Assembly (NCBI GenBank): GCA_904501985.1
Contig: CAJGCT010000004.1
Span: 6,961-70,960 of the forward strand
DNA length: 64,000 nucleotides
Source of the DNA: an uncultured Clostridia bacterium
GTDB lineage: Bacteria > Bacillota > Clostridia > Oscillospirales > CAG-272
Direction of reading: 5' to 3'
The notes under the pieces: model-generated
What the model saw: the letters and a program-made list of their open reading frames with translations, nothing else
What the model was told of the DNA's origin: nothing
Database searches by the model: none
Translations under genes and position numbers: made by a program
In this document: positions 27,901 through 36,414 of the stretch, one piece after another
Layout of the letters: every line of letters starts with the position of its first letter
How positions within the stretch are numbered: position 1 is the stretch's first letter

Positions 27901-28768
27901 TGAAGTCAGTGTAATAGTCGCTGGGATCCTCGAATCTGATCTTCGCCATGTAGTGAACATTCTGGAAGTTGGTAGTTTCGGTATAGACTATCTTTACCGC
28001 TTCTTCAACCTGATCTATTTCATACTTACCGTAATTCGCTTCAGAGAGGATACCTGCGTTGCCTGCCGCACCGAATGTGATTGCGGAATAAGCGGGCTTT
28101 TCAGGAGGAGGCGGAACTTCTTCACCGTAGTATGCATATGCATCCTCTACGCTCTTGAAGAACGCGATCTCCTTTATGCACATATCCGCATCTTCGTGCT
28201 CAGCGGTATATTCAAGCATAATATTGCCCTTGCCAACGAATCCGCCGATAACGCCCTCCGGAAGCTCAACAGGAGCAGAGATAACCCACTCGCCGTTTGA
28301 AAGCTTGGTGTTGGGAACTATTTTCGGCAGGTTGGAGGACTGTCTGAAGATAAGGGAAGCCGCAACAGCATCAGTCGACCTGTATGTAACGCGTACAAAC
28401 TTGAAGTCGCTTGTGATATAGTTTGCTTCGCTGAACTGAGGAATACAGCGGTAAGCATTGTACTTTGTTACTTTGCCCTCATAAAGAAGCTTTATATAAG
28501 GCGCATCGGGGTCGTCCTTTGTGATAATCTTGTATTTGCCCTGTGTAACACCGTCCGATATTACACCGAGAGCGTTTTTGTTTTTGATCATGTTGGGCGT
28601 TGTATCAAATCTGATGATACGAGCCTCCGGAGTGGCTGCGGGAGCCGTAGCGGTTTCGGGAGCCGTAGCGGTAATAAGCTGCTCCGCACTGACTGCCGTC
28701 AGCGATGCTGTAAGACAGAGCATAGCTGCCGCGGCAATGGAAATAATTTTTCCAAGCTTTGGTAACAT
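24983..28768 (-). CDS. Surface-anchored sialidase-like protein with SLH repeats (paralogue 3)
   Basis: A 1261-residue protein with a signal peptide (residues 1-28). It has two beta-sandwich regions (about 45-385), the ISKYKIVIPEN / EILVGPTNRK alpha-beta domain (about 390-510), a LamG-like domain (about 545-740) and an Asp-box propeller to about 1065. Asp-boxes are visible as NDSKTW, DDNGLTW, STDGGVTF and STDGQNW. Three S-layer homology repeats follow (about 1076-1261), with FTDVP, FSPSTTMTRSMF, FKDV, GVNGEVTVEQ, FTDGA and LNPTAPASRALV. SLH repeats bind secondary cell-wall polymers, so the protein should sit on the cell surface. It is closest in sequence to paralogue 4. The enzyme specificity is unproven. 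Confidence 0.88.
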   Translation of the reverse strand: MLPKLGKIISIAAAAMLCLTASLTAVSAEQLITATAPETATAPAATPEARIIRFDTTPNMIKNKNALGVISDGVTQGKYKIITKDDPDAPYIKLLYEGKVTKYNAYRCIPQFSEANYITSDFKFVRVTYRSTDAVAASLIFRQSSNLPKIVPNTKLSNGEWVISAPVELPEGVIGGFVGKGNIMLEYTAEHEDADMCIKEIAFFKSVEDAYAYYGEEVPPPPEKPAYSAITFGAAGNAGILSEANYGKYEIDQVEEAVKIVYTETTNFQNVHYMAKIRFEDPSDYYTDFTYMRILYSAKHPDGVTTAEFNMKNDAGGAPLSISKDLKDTNGEYVMTETFLLPSSFPARFAKGGHFSFYTTTAVDGGEYSIKGIFLFPTKEAADNFVYVKETRPVTIAGNDISKYKIVIPENSSSYVYDAASSISKYVSTVSGHTLHIVTDDVDESKYEILVGPTNRKASGIYLNELMADGASYAVYCGDLVDEKIVLNAYVPAACEVAAEKFLMSFLYMGMPDVPDEIKVEGKVRFYGNAVKYSPYEAYNTPYTVNVSDPIVFTEDFTDDEGYFTEENGAKLWKYQNGALTYGGSDYSVAYVHVYEPNVSVTATVSYTSAAKKGSMGLIARYVSPDGYVKAGYDFRTGEWYVDFREGIDLSLIRAGSAAATVAPNTEYVLNLTLNGKKAVFTVNGAVVVECEVEHITPGRFGVYSDGVSVSADNFEAVLMSGEGTIFKDVVHHVLPDEMFREGGSVVIMDNNVWKYQNHRNAAFQSIDNGATWQRTDLWVNNYGYMNVFRLNNGQLIQAGTKSVGGVDYVVARLSSNDSKTWIEGGVICPVIHPEMGVGGGNMNDKFSQSGTTNRIFYGLNYDNRGNDFTKKVFCEYYYSDDNGLTWNRSETGSHEIEGAKDEKFFGENKLLQCADGTVRAYCSWNILGNIMYAESTDGGVTFGPFKELEGFKSSHSSMQFVRDPYGPTDTTYYMLWCYDDGVDQNGLPKRSRLSLAYSTDGQNWDYIGDIWRWECRWRGGSNSIAISHIVDPFINVTEDYIVCGTGLSEKFGSDYHNEQRQHIWSIPKASLPAARTINKFTDVPLGTSYYSAINFVTEKGLFNGTSETTFSPSTTMTRSMFVTVLGRLDGADMSAYTTPTFKDVVAGQWYTSYVEWAAANNVVNGIGNGLYGVNGEVTVEQICLMLSRYNGSKSAATASGKTVADFTDGASVSSWAADGVKWAVENGVYAGQGGKLNPTAPASRALVATMFHNYVTVYGE

Positions 28769-28840
28769 TTTTGATTCTCCTTTTTATAAAAGATTTTAGA
28801 GAGCACTTGTAAATATGATTACAAGACACCCATCATACAT

Positions 28841-28869
28841 ATTTTAACATAAACGATTGATTTTTTCAA
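28841..28869 (-). promoter_or_regulatory. Promoter of the SLH paralogue
   Basis: Minus strand TTGAAA (28869-28864) and TAAAAT (28846-28841) with a 17-base spacer. The same hexamers and spacing occur before paralogue 4. Confidence 0.6.
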
Positions 28870-28883
28870 TATGATAGACGAAA

Positions 28884-28926
28884 ATATGTCGTATTTTACT
28901 AATATTGTGTTGGATTATGCATTTTT
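28884..28926 (-). promoter_or_regulatory. Conserved upstream block shared by paralogues 3 and 4 (copy 1)
   Basis: This block just upstream of the -35 region matches 31730-31772 at about three quarters of positions. Shared elements, read on the minus strand, are ATGCAyAATCCA, CACAATA and TACGACATA. Coding sequence is absent, so conservation suggests a regulator-binding site or very recent duplication. Confidence 0.5.
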
Positions 28927-28966
28927 CAGAGTTGAGGCATCACTAACACATATTTACAGGCAATTA

Positions 28967-31618
28967 TTAAAGAGTAAATTTCTTTGTGTTTTTGTTATAT
29001 TTCTTGCCGGAGGGAAGTGTGTCACGGCGAATCGCCCAGATGTGCTGACGCTGTTCGTTGTGATAGTCCTTACCGAATTTTTCGGAAATCCCCGATCCTG
29101 TGATGATGTAATCCTCTGTGAGCTTGATAAAGGGGTCAACGAGATGACAAATGGGCGCACTTACGTATCCGCCGCGCCATCTGCATTCCCAGCGCCAGAT
29201 ATCACCCAGGTACTCCCATTCCTTACCGTCGGTGCTGTAGGCAAGGCAGAGTCTTGCGCGGACAGGGTGGATCGGGTCGCGCTCACCTATGTTATAGACC
29301 CATACCATAAAGTATGACGTATCTGTAGGACCGTATGGGTCGCGGACAAACTGCATACTTGAATGGGATGAGATAAAGCCTTCAAGATTCTGAAGCGGTC
29401 CGAAGGTCATACCGCCGTCCTTGGAGTCCGAATACACGATATTTCCCATGCGGTTCCATGAGCAGTACATACGAATAGTTCCGTCAGCACATTCAAGAAG
29501 CTTGTTTTCACCGAAGAATGTGGTATTGCCGTTGTCCTTTATGTCAAGAGAGCCCATGTCAGCCTTGTACCAGCTCTTTCCGTTATCGTCAGAGTAGTAG
29601 TACTCGCAGAATACACGCTTGGTGTTGATATCGGTAGACCTGTTATCATAGTTCAGGCTGAAGAATATTCTGTCGTCTCTTCCGGACTGCATGATCTTAT
29701 CGTTCATGTTTCCGCTGCCAACGCCAAGCTTCGGATGAACCGCCGGGCAGATGATTCCGTCATCTGTCCATGTAACACCCTCGTCGGTGCTTGAGCGCGA
29801 GTAGACGTAATCTACACCGTCAACGGTCTTTCGTGCGATCTGCATGATGGCACCGTTGTTAAGGCGAAGCAGGTTGAAATAGCTGGTTATATCAGCCCAT
29901 TTTTCGGTGCGCTCCCATGTAGTACCGTTGTCAAGGGATTTGAACGCCGCGCCTCTTTGATGGCGGTACATCCATACGTTGTCCTTAAGAACGATAACAG
30001 AGCCGCCCTCACGGTATTCGTCATCGGGGAGCAGGGTATGAACGGCATTTCTGAATATCGTGCCCTCACCGGACAGAAGCACAGCCTTGTAGTTCTCAGC
30101 CGTCACCGTAACGCCGTCGGCATAAACGCCGATACAGCCGGGAGTTACGTGGTATATCTCACATTCAACCGTAGGCTCGCCGTTGACTGTGAGAGTTGCT
30201 TTTTTGCCGTCAACGGTGAAGTTCAGTGTGTATTTTGTATCGGGAGTGAGGACATCCGGCTTGCTTGCCCAGCGCATAACGCCAAGGTCGAAGCCTTCGC
30301 GGAATTCGATGTACCATTCACCTCGTCTGAAGTCATAACCTGCCTTTGCATAGCCGGCAGAGGCAACATAGCGCGCCACAAGACCGAAATTAGCGTATTT
30401 ATCGGCATTTTTGTAGGAGAGGGTCACTGTTTCGGACACATTCTGCTCGTAAACGTGAACATAGGATACAGAATAGCCGTTTCCGGTGTAAACATATGCT
30501 CCGTTTTCGTATTTCCAGAGCTTTTCGCCGTTTTCCTCGGTGAAGTAACCCTTGTCGGATGCAAAATCCTCGCAGAATACGGTAGGATCAGCCACATTGA
30601 CCGGATCATCGTAAACAGCGTATGGGCTGTGTCTGATTACATGACCGGAGAAGCGGATAGGAGCGTCAATGTCTATTATTTCCGGAATTTGCGGCATACC
30701 CTTGTAAAGGTACGTCATGACAAATTTCTCTACAGCCTGCTCGCACGCCGCAGGAACAAGTGCGTTTATAACAGGTGTGTTTCCCACAATTTCACTGCAA
30801 TATACGGTGTAGGGTGCACCTGCATCAAGAAGCTCCTTAAGGTATACGCCAGACAGCTTGCGGTTGGTGCTTCCCATGAGTATCTCATACTTGCCGTCAG
30901 GCTCGTCGTCGGTGACAACAGGGAGATTGACGCCGCAGAGGGACTTTATGTAATCTGCAAGGATATTCGCGGCATTTGCAACTTCTGCGCAGGAATTCAC
31001 AGGAATGACTATCTTATAATTTGCGATATCATTGCCCATTATTTTTATCTGATGATTTTCGCTTTCAGGAGTTGGCACAACAGGCTCGTCGCCGTAGTAC
31101 GCGTATGCGTCAGCTTCGGATTTGAAGAAAGCAACCTCTTTTATGCATATATCCGCATCGAAATGCTCGGCGGTATATTCCATCATGACATTGCCCTTAC
31201 CAACGAACAGCTCCATAATGTCCTCGGACACTTCAAAGGGCGCTGATACGACCCATTCGCCGTTTGAAAGCTTGGTGTTTGGAACGATTTTTGGGATATT
31301 TGAGGAACGTCTGAAGGTGATGGACGAAGCAACCTTGTCGGTTGTTCTGTATTTCACGCGCACATACTTATATTCAGCGGTGATAAAATTCGGCTCGCTG
31401 AACTGAGGAATACAGCGGTATGATTTATACTGAACGGGAGTTGCTTGATGATAAAACTTTATATATGGAGCATCGGGATCGTCTTTTGTGACGATTTCAT
31501 ACTTACCGTGTGTGATTCCGTCACCGCAGACGCAAAGCGTATTTTTATTTTTTTCCATATTGGACGCCGTATCAAACTTTATAATACGGGCATCAGGTTT
31601 TGCAAAACATTGTGACAT
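28967..31618 (-). CDS. Sialidase-like protein without signal peptide (paralogue 4)
   Basis: An 883-residue protein. The start at 31618 has the site aaggagaa; the open frame extends 13 codons further but without a site, and neither version begins with a signal peptide. Domains in order are one beta-sandwich (about 15-190), the IANYKIVIPVN / EILMGSTNRK alpha-beta domain (about 205-320), a LamG-like domain (about 360-550) and an Asp-box propeller to the end (LDNGTTW, DEGVTW, DDNGKSW, DGGMTF, TDGKEW). It lacks the SLH repeats of its close relative at 24983-28768. It is thus predicted cytoplasmic, or exported by a route not visible here. Confidence 0.82.
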   Translation of the reverse strand: MSQCFAKPDARIIKFDTASNMEKNKNTLCVCGDGITHGKYEIVTKDDPDAPYIKFYHQATPVQYKSYRCIPQFSEPNFITAEYKYVRVKYRTTDKVASSITFRRSSNIPKIVPNTKLSNGEWVVSAPFEVSEDIMELFVGKGNVMMEYTAEHFDADICIKEVAFFKSEADAYAYYGDEPVVPTPESENHQIKIMGNDIANYKIVIPVNSCAEVANAANILADYIKSLCGVNLPVVTDDEPDGKYEILMGSTNRKLSGVYLKELLDAGAPYTVYCSEIVGNTPVINALVPAACEQAVEKFVMTYLYKGMPQIPEIIDIDAPIRFSGHVIRHSPYAVYDDPVNVADPTVFCEDFASDKGYFTEENGEKLWKYENGAYVYTGNGYSVSYVHVYEQNVSETVTLSYKNADKYANFGLVARYVASAGYAKAGYDFRRGEWYIEFREGFDLGVMRWASKPDVLTPDTKYTLNFTVDGKKATLTVNGEPTVECEIYHVTPGCIGVYADGVTVTAENYKAVLLSGEGTIFRNAVHTLLPDDEYREGGSVIVLKDNVWMYRHQRGAAFKSLDNGTTWERTEKWADITSYFNLLRLNNGAIMQIARKTVDGVDYVYSRSSTDEGVTWTDDGIICPAVHPKLGVGSGNMNDKIMQSGRDDRIFFSLNYDNRSTDINTKRVFCEYYYSDDNGKSWYKADMGSLDIKDNGNTTFFGENKLLECADGTIRMYCSWNRMGNIVYSDSKDGGMTFGPLQNLEGFISSHSSMQFVRDPYGPTDTSYFMVWVYNIGERDPIHPVRARLCLAYSTDGKEWEYLGDIWRWECRWRGGYVSAPICHLVDPFIKLTEDYIITGSGISEKFGKDYHNEQRQHIWAIRRDTLPSGKKYNKNTKKFTL

Positions 31619-31687
31619 TTCTGCAATTCTCCTTACAACATATTCCGGGAAAGGCACTTATTTAAAGATAAAATCTCTCCCAAAATC

Positions 31688-31716
31688 ATTTTATCATAAG
31701 CTACTTGATATTTCAA
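31688..31716 (-). promoter_or_regulatory. Promoter of sialidase-like paralogue 4
   Basis: Minus strand TTGAAA (31716-31711) and TAAAAT (31693-31688), 17-base spacer, the same as for paralogue 3. Confidence 0.6.
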
Positions 31717-31729
31717 TACGTTATACATA

Positions 31730-31772
31730 ATTATGTCGTAATTTGCAAGTATTGTGGTGGATTGTGCATTTT
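31730..31772 (-). promoter_or_regulatory. Conserved upstream block shared by paralogues 3 and 4 (copy 2)
   Basis: It is the counterpart of 28884-28926 and contains a 13-base string, tgcaagtattgtg on the plus strand at 31744-31756, that recurs in reverse complement at 62817-62829 just before the AraC-type gene. Confidence 0.5.
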
Positions 31773-31929
31773 GGTCGAATTTTTGCTTCAACATCCACCC
31801 CGGAAACCGTGAATTCAACAGGGGACGAAAATCTCTATTGGTTTGATGAAAAAACTCTTATCTGAGCCCGCTCTTGGAAAAACAGCGAAATTTTTCGCCG
31901 TTTTTCGCTTATATTCGTCACAATAACAC

Positions 31930-31958
31930 TTGACCTTGCAGATAATTTCTGATATAAT
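31930..31958 (+). promoter_or_regulatory. Promoter of purH
   Basis: TTGACC and TATAAT with a 17-base spacer, 35 bases before the purH start. No purine riboswitch is seen; the leader is too short. The rest of the interval 31773-31929 shows nothing I can assign. Confidence 0.85.
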
Positions 31959-31992
31959 AGTATACAAATAAACACATACGAGGTAAAAACCA

Positions 31993-33558
31993 ATGAAAAA
32001 GCGCGCAATAATCAGTCTTACCGACAAAACAGGCGTTGTTGAGTTTGCTCGTGAGCTTGACGCTCTCGGCTACGAAATACTCTCAACAGGCGGAACATGG
32101 AAGGTAATTAACGATGCCGGAATCCCCGTAACTCAGGTTTCCGACGTTACAGGCTTCCCGGAATGTCTTGACGGACGTGTTAAGACCCTCCATCCCCTCA
32201 TTCATGCAGGTATTCTTGCGATGAGAAGCAATCCTGAGCACATGGCTCAGATCGCTGAGCTTGGTGTTACTCCTATTGACATTGTAGCTATCAACCTCTA
32301 CGCTTTCAAGGACACCATCATGAAGCCCGGCGTTACCCGTGAGGACGCAATCGAGCACATCGACATCGGCGGTCCTACAATGCTCCGTGCGGCGGCTAAG
32401 AATTACCAGGACGTTTCCGTTATCGTTGATCCTGCTGATTACACAACCGTTATTGATGAGCTTAAGGCTAACGGCAAGGTATCTGTAGACACCAACCTGA
32501 AGCTTGCTTACAAGGTATTCAACCACACTGCGGCATACGACACACTTATTCAGTCCTATCTTCGTGTTGAGACCGATATGCCCATATTCCCTGAAAAGCT
32601 TTCTCTCACCTACGAAAAGGTACAGGATATGCGCTACGGCGAGAATCCCGGTCAGCTTGCGGCTTTCTACAAGGAGATCGGTCACTTCGACGGTACTCTT
32701 GCGGCGGCAGAGCAGCTTCACGGCAAGGAGCTTTCCTACAACAACATCAATGACACCAACGGTGCTCTTGAGTGCCTCAAGGAATTTGACGAGCCCTGCG
32801 TTGTTGCAGTTAAGCACGCAAATCCCTGCGGAGTTGGCGTTGGAAACGACATCTACGCCGCTTACATGAACGCATACAATGCAGATCCCGTTTCCATTTT
32901 CGGCGGTATTATCGCTTGCAACCGCAAGGTTGATGCGGCAACCGCAGCCGAGATCAACAAGATCTTCGTTGAGATCGTTATCGCTCCCGATTTCGATGCT
33001 GATGCTCTTGAAATCCTTCAGAAGAAGGCAAACATCAGAATCCTCAGACTCCCTGAGATCGCAAAGCCCAACACCAAGGATATGCTTGACATGAAGCGTG
33101 TTGCAGGCGGTCTTCTCGTACAGGAGCGCGATATCGGCGTTTACGACGATGCCGAGCTTAAGGTTGTTACCGAAAAGGCTCCCACCGAGGCTGAAATGGC
33201 TGATCTTAAGTTTGCTATGAAGGTTGTTAAGCACACCAAATCTAATGCTATCGTTCTCGCAAAGAACGGCATTACAACAGGTATCGGCCCCGGTCAGACC
33301 AACCGTATCACCGCTCTTGAGCTTGCAATAAGATATGCCAACGAGCTTGAGGGAACAGAGAAGAACAGAGCGGCAGGCAGTGTTATGGCCTCCGATGCAT
33401 TCTTCCCGTTCTCCGACTGCGTTGAGGCTGCTCACAAGGCTGGCATCACCGCTATCATCCAGCCCGGCGGCTCTATCCGCGACCAGGAGTCCATTGATGC
33501 CTGCAACAAGTACGGCATTGCAATGATCTTCACCGGTCAGAGACATTTCAAGCACTAA
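31993..33558 (+). CDS. purH: Bifunctional AICAR formyltransferase / IMP cyclohydrolase
   Basis: PurH performs the last two steps of IMP synthesis. The N-terminal MGS-like cyclohydrolase domain (about 1-195) shows the opening [25 protein letters not shown] and the [15 protein letters not shown] segment. The C-terminal transformylase carries RYGENPGQ, the KHANPCG loop with catalytic Lys-His, and DAFFPFSD near the end. The 521 residues are standard. Codon use is strongly biased toward favoured codons, which suggests high expression. It stands alone rather than in a pur operon, with its own promoter and terminator. Confidence 0.97.
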   Translation: MKKRAIISLTDKTGVVEFARELDALGYEILSTGGTWKVINDAGIPVTQVSDVTGFPECLDGRVKTLHPLIHAGILAMRSNPEHMAQIAELGVTPIDIVAINLYAFKDTIMKPGVTREDAIEHIDIGGPTMLRAAAKNYQDVSVIVDPADYTTVIDELKANGKVSVDTNLKLAYKVFNHTAAYDTLIQSYLRVETDMPIFPEKLSLTYEKVQDMRYGENPGQLAAFYKEIGHFDGTLAAAEQLHGKELSYNNINDTNGALECLKEFDEPCVVAVKHANPCGVGVGNDIYAAYMNAYNADPVSIFGGIIACNRKVDAATAAEINKIFVEIVIAPDFDADALEILQKKANIRILRLPEIAKPNTKDMLDMKRVAGGLLVQERDIGVYDDAELKVVTEKAPTEAEMADLKFAMKVVKHTKSNAIVLAKNGITTGIGPGQTNRITALELAIRYANELEGTEKNRAAGSVMASDAFFPFSDCVEAAHKAGITAIIQPGGSIRDQESIDACNKYGIAMIFTGQRHFKH

Positions 33559-33575
33559 TTATATGCATATAAAAT

Positions 33576-33610
33576 CTCCCCAAGGAGCGTTTGCTTCTTG
33601 GGGATTTTTT
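33576..33610 (+). terminator. Terminator of purH
   Basis: Stem tccccaaggagc / gcttcttgggga followed by six T. Confidence 0.92.
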
Positions 33611-33620
33611 GTGTGGGGTA

Positions 33621-33830
33621 CGGTCGCTGTTTTTGAGCACATCGCTTGCGATGTGCTGAAAGCATCCGCAAAGAACTTTATACAGGGAATTATCACACCG
33701 CTGAGGCGATGTAATTTTAGAATCGTTAGGACGCCACACTCGCGCCGCCTGCATGGGTCCTCACCATTCCGGCGGCTTGGGTTGCGGTAATCGTTTGTGT
33801 TTTGGGGGGCGCGACCGCTTTGCGGCGCGC
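33621..33830 (+). repeat. Interspersed non-coding repeat, copy B
   Basis: About 210 bases matching 24722-24928 in inverse orientation. It begins with cggtcgctg and a hairpin gagcacatcgc / gcgatgtgct, contains a long conserved centre (cgccgcctgcatgggtcctc), and ends in a GC-rich inverted pair (gcgcgac / gcggcgcgc). It lies between the purH terminator and the pyk promoter in an otherwise gene-free stretch of 458 bases. Confidence 0.85.
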
Positions 33831-33936
33831 GGTATGTGGTGACTGAGTAACACTCGTAGGGACAGGCATCCTCGATGCTCCGTTCACGGTAATATTCCCA
33901 TTGGAACGAATTTCCATATATTTATGCGTACATATC

Positions 33937-33965
33937 TTGACAATTTAGTGTTAACATGGTACAAT
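33937..33965 (+). promoter_or_regulatory. Promoter of pyk
   Basis: TTGACA and TACAAT with a 17-base spacer, 51 bases before the pyruvate kinase start. Confidence 0.85.
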
Positions 33966-34016
33966 AATAACATAGAATTTTTAGCATAGCGAAAACCAAG
34001 GAGACTACCCAAAAAA

Positions 34017-35432
34017 ATGAGAAAGACCAAACTTATATGCACCATAGGACCTGCCTGCGAGGATGAAGAGACTCTTACCAAAATGTGCCTTGAGGGCATG
34101 AACGTAGCGAGACTCAACTTCTCCCATGGAACACACGAGGACCATCAGACCAAGATCGACACCATCAAAAAGGTGAGAAGCAAGCTCGGTTTGCCTGTTG
34201 CTATAATGCTTGACACCAAGGGTCCGGAATACAGAATAAAGACCTTTGAAAATAAGAAGGTGACTCTTCGCGAGGGAGATACTTTTATATTTACCACTGA
34301 TGATATCGTTGGAAACGAAGAGCGAGTTGCTGTCAACTACGCGCATCTGACAGATGATCTTTCCTGCGGCGACACCATAACCGTAAACAACGGACTTGTT
34401 ATATTCAATGTCACCGAAATACAGGGGCACGACGTTATATGCAAGGTAGTTGTGGGCGGCGAGCTTTCCGACAGAAAGAGTATGCATTTCCCGGGCATCG
34501 TAATGAAGCACGAATTTTTAAGTGAGCAGGACAAGGCTGATCTTCTTTTCGGTATACAGAACGATATAGATTTTGTGGCGGCATCCTTTGTATCAAATAA
34601 AAACGACGTGCGCGACATAAGAAACTTCCTCAACGAAAACGGCGGCGAGCAGATTGATATTATCGCAAAGATAGAAAATCGCTCCGGTGTTGACAACATT
34701 GAAGAAATATGCGAGCTTGCGGACGGAATAATGATAGCCCGCGGCGACCTTGGTGTGGAAATACCGTTCATTGAGGTTCCCTCAATACAGAAATATCTTA
34801 TCAACAAGTGCAGACTTCTCGGTATCAGAGTTATAACCGCCACGGAAATGCTAGAATCCATGATACACAATCCGCGCCCCACAAGAGCAGAGCTGTCCGA
34901 CGTTGCAAATGCCGTATACGACGGCACCTCGGCTGTCATGCTTTCCGGCGAGACGGCATCGGGAAAATATCCCGTAAAGGCAGTAAAAAACATGGCAGAG
35001 ATCGCCGCATTCACCGAGCGAACCATAGATTACAGTGAGCGCTTCAGAACTACGGAATTCAAGATACGCAACAGCATAGATGCCCTCTCTCATTCTGCTT
35101 GCTCCATGGCAATAGCACTTGATGCAAAGGGTCTTGTAGTCAACTCCATAAGCGGTAAGACCGCAAGAATGGTAAGCCGTTTCAGATGCCCTGTGGACAT
35201 TCTCGGTATGACCACATCGGAAAAGGTATGGCGCAAGCTGAATCTCAGCTGGGGTGTAACTCCCGTGATGTGCGAGGAGTTTTCCTCAATGGAGGTTATG
35301 TTCTACAGTGCCATGAAGCGTGCTGAGGAAATATATTCCCTTGAAAAGGGCGACAGCGTGGTTATGACCGGCGGTCAGATAAACGGCAAATCCGGCAATT
35401 CCAACGTTATTAAGATAGAACAGGTTCACTGA
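34017..35432 (+). CDS. pyk: Pyruvate kinase
   Basis: Pyruvate kinase transfers phosphate from phosphoenolpyruvate to ADP in the last step of glycolysis. The 471 residues include the N-terminal KLICTIGPA, NFSHG, the AKIENRSGVDNI segment with the catalytic lysine, MIARGDLGVEIP, and TEMLESMIHNPRPTRAE. They end in the allosteric C domain. The extra PEP-utiliser domain found in Bacillus enzymes is absent, giving the short form. The gene is transcribed alone between its own promoter and terminator. Confidence 0.97.
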   Translation: MRKTKLICTIGPACEDEETLTKMCLEGMNVARLNFSHGTHEDHQTKIDTIKKVRSKLGLPVAIMLDTKGPEYRIKTFENKKVTLREGDTFIFTTDDIVGNEERVAVNYAHLTDDLSCGDTITVNNGLVIFNVTEIQGHDVICKVVVGGELSDRKSMHFPGIVMKHEFLSEQDKADLLFGIQNDIDFVAASFVSNKNDVRDIRNFLNENGGEQIDIIAKIENRSGVDNIEEICELADGIMIARGDLGVEIPFIEVPSIQKYLINKCRLLGIRVITATEMLESMIHNPRPTRAELSDVANAVYDGTSAVMLSGETASGKYPVKAVKNMAEIAAFTERTIDYSERFRTTEFKIRNSIDALSHSACSMAIALDAKGLVVNSISGKTARMVSRFRCPVDILGMTTSEKVWRKLNLSWGVTPVMCEEFSSMEVMFYSAMKRAEEIYSLEKGDSVVMTGGQINGKSGNSNVIKIEQVH

Positions 35433-35445
35433 TAGTAGCACCGCG

Positions 35446-35480
35446 AAAAAATCCCCAAGGAGCAGCTCCTTGGGGATTTT
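35446..35480. terminator. Bidirectional terminator between pyk and sigG
   Basis: A 14-base near-perfect palindrome aatccccaaggag / ctccttggggatt is flanked by A and T runs, serving both converging genes. Confidence 0.92.
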
Positions 35481-35490
35481 CATATGGATT

Positions 35491-36276
35491 TCACATATCC
35501 TTTTTGATTCGTTCCAGTGCCGATTTTTCGATTCTCGACACCTGTGCCTGGGAAATGCCGATCTCACCGGCTATTTCCATCTGCGTGCGCCCCTTGAAAT
35601 ACCTCATTTCGATAATATTTTTCTCCCTTGGCGAAAGACGCTTCATTGCTTCGCGCAGTGCGATATCTTCAAGCCACGCCTCGTCGGTATTGTCGTTGTC
35701 GCTTATCTGATCCATTATATAAATGGAATCACCGCCGTCGGAAAATACCGGCTCATAGAGACTGACCGGCTCAACTATTGCTTCAAGTGCCGCGCCAACT
35801 TCTTCCTTTGGTACATCCACAAGCTTTGCAATATCTTCAAGAGTCGGCTCACGGTCAAGCGTTCTTGTGAGCTGCTCGCGCGCCTGAAGTGCGCGGTATG
35901 CAAGATCGCGGACAGAGCGGCTGACGCGCACTGCGTTATTGTCACGAAGATATCTTCGTATCTCGCCGATTATCATTGGAACGGCGTAGGTGGAAAATTT
36001 TACATCAAGCGTAGTATCGAAATTGTCAACCGCTTTTATAAGACCGATGCATCCGACCTGAAAAAGGTCATCGAGATTCTCTCCGCGGCTTGCAAATCGC
36101 TGAATTATAGACAAAACAAGTCTGAGATTTCCGTTTATCAGGGTATTTCTCGCAAAGTCGTCGCCTTCCTTGGATTTAATAAGCAATTCACGCTTTTCTT
36201 CAGCGTTTAGCGTTGGGAGTGCGGCTGTATTTACGCCGCATATTTCAACCTTGCGGCTGTAGGTGTTTGACTTCAT
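35491..36276 (-). CDS. sigG: RNA polymerase sporulation sigma factor SigG
   Basis: SigG directs late forespore transcription. The 261-residue protein has the diagnostic N-terminal KVEICGVNTAALP, region 2 NLRLVLSIIQRF and DLFQVGCIGLIKAVDNFD, KFSTYAVPMIIGEIRRYLRD, and region 4 with the helix-turn-helix QMEIAGEIGISQAQVSRIEK. The KVEICG beginning separates it from SigF. It converges on pyk. No spoIIG genes (sigE, spoIIGA) lie upstream, unlike in Bacillus. Confidence 0.94.
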   Translation of the reverse strand: MKSNTYSRKVEICGVNTAALPTLNAEEKRELLIKSKEGDDFARNTLINGNLRLVLSIIQRFASRGENLDDLFQVGCIGLIKAVDNFDTTLDVKFSTYAVPMIIGEIRRYLRDNNAVRVSRSVRDLAYRALQAREQLTRTLDREPTLEDIAKLVDVPKEEVGAALEAIVEPVSLYEPVFSDGGDSIYIMDQISDNDNTDEAWLEDIALREAMKRLSPREKNIIEMRYFKGRTQMEIAGEIGISQAQVSRIEKSALERIKKDM

Positions 36277-36316
36277 AATATTTTGCCTTTCCTGTGAAAG
36301 TATTGCTTTCTACAGG

Positions 36317-36347
36317 TAGTATTGCCGTCTGTCGGCTTTAGTTATGC
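36317..36347 (-). promoter_or_regulatory. Candidate forespore (sigma-F/G) promoter of sigG
   Basis: Minus strand GCATA (36347-36343), a 16-base spacer, then GGCAATACTA (36326-36317), 40 bases before the start. This fits the sigma-F/G pattern, and sigG is known to be transcribed by sigma-F and by itself. Confidence 0.5.
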
Positions 36348-36378
36348 AGTCATAAATTTGTATTGTTTTGGAAAATAA

Positions 36379-36412
36379 ATTACGCTTCACCACGTACCGG
36401 TGAAGCGTAAAA
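36379..36412 (-). terminator. Terminator of the DUF4317 gene
   Basis: A 12-base perfect stem ttacgcttcacc / ggtgaagcgtaa lies directly after the stop at 36415. Confidence 0.85.
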
Positions 36413-36414
36413 TT

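Noticed and set aside
32083..33555. A 490-residue open frame antisense to purH
   Set aside because: purH has full family motifs and strong codon bias, which creates long antisense frames; no ribosome site or homology supports the antisense frame.
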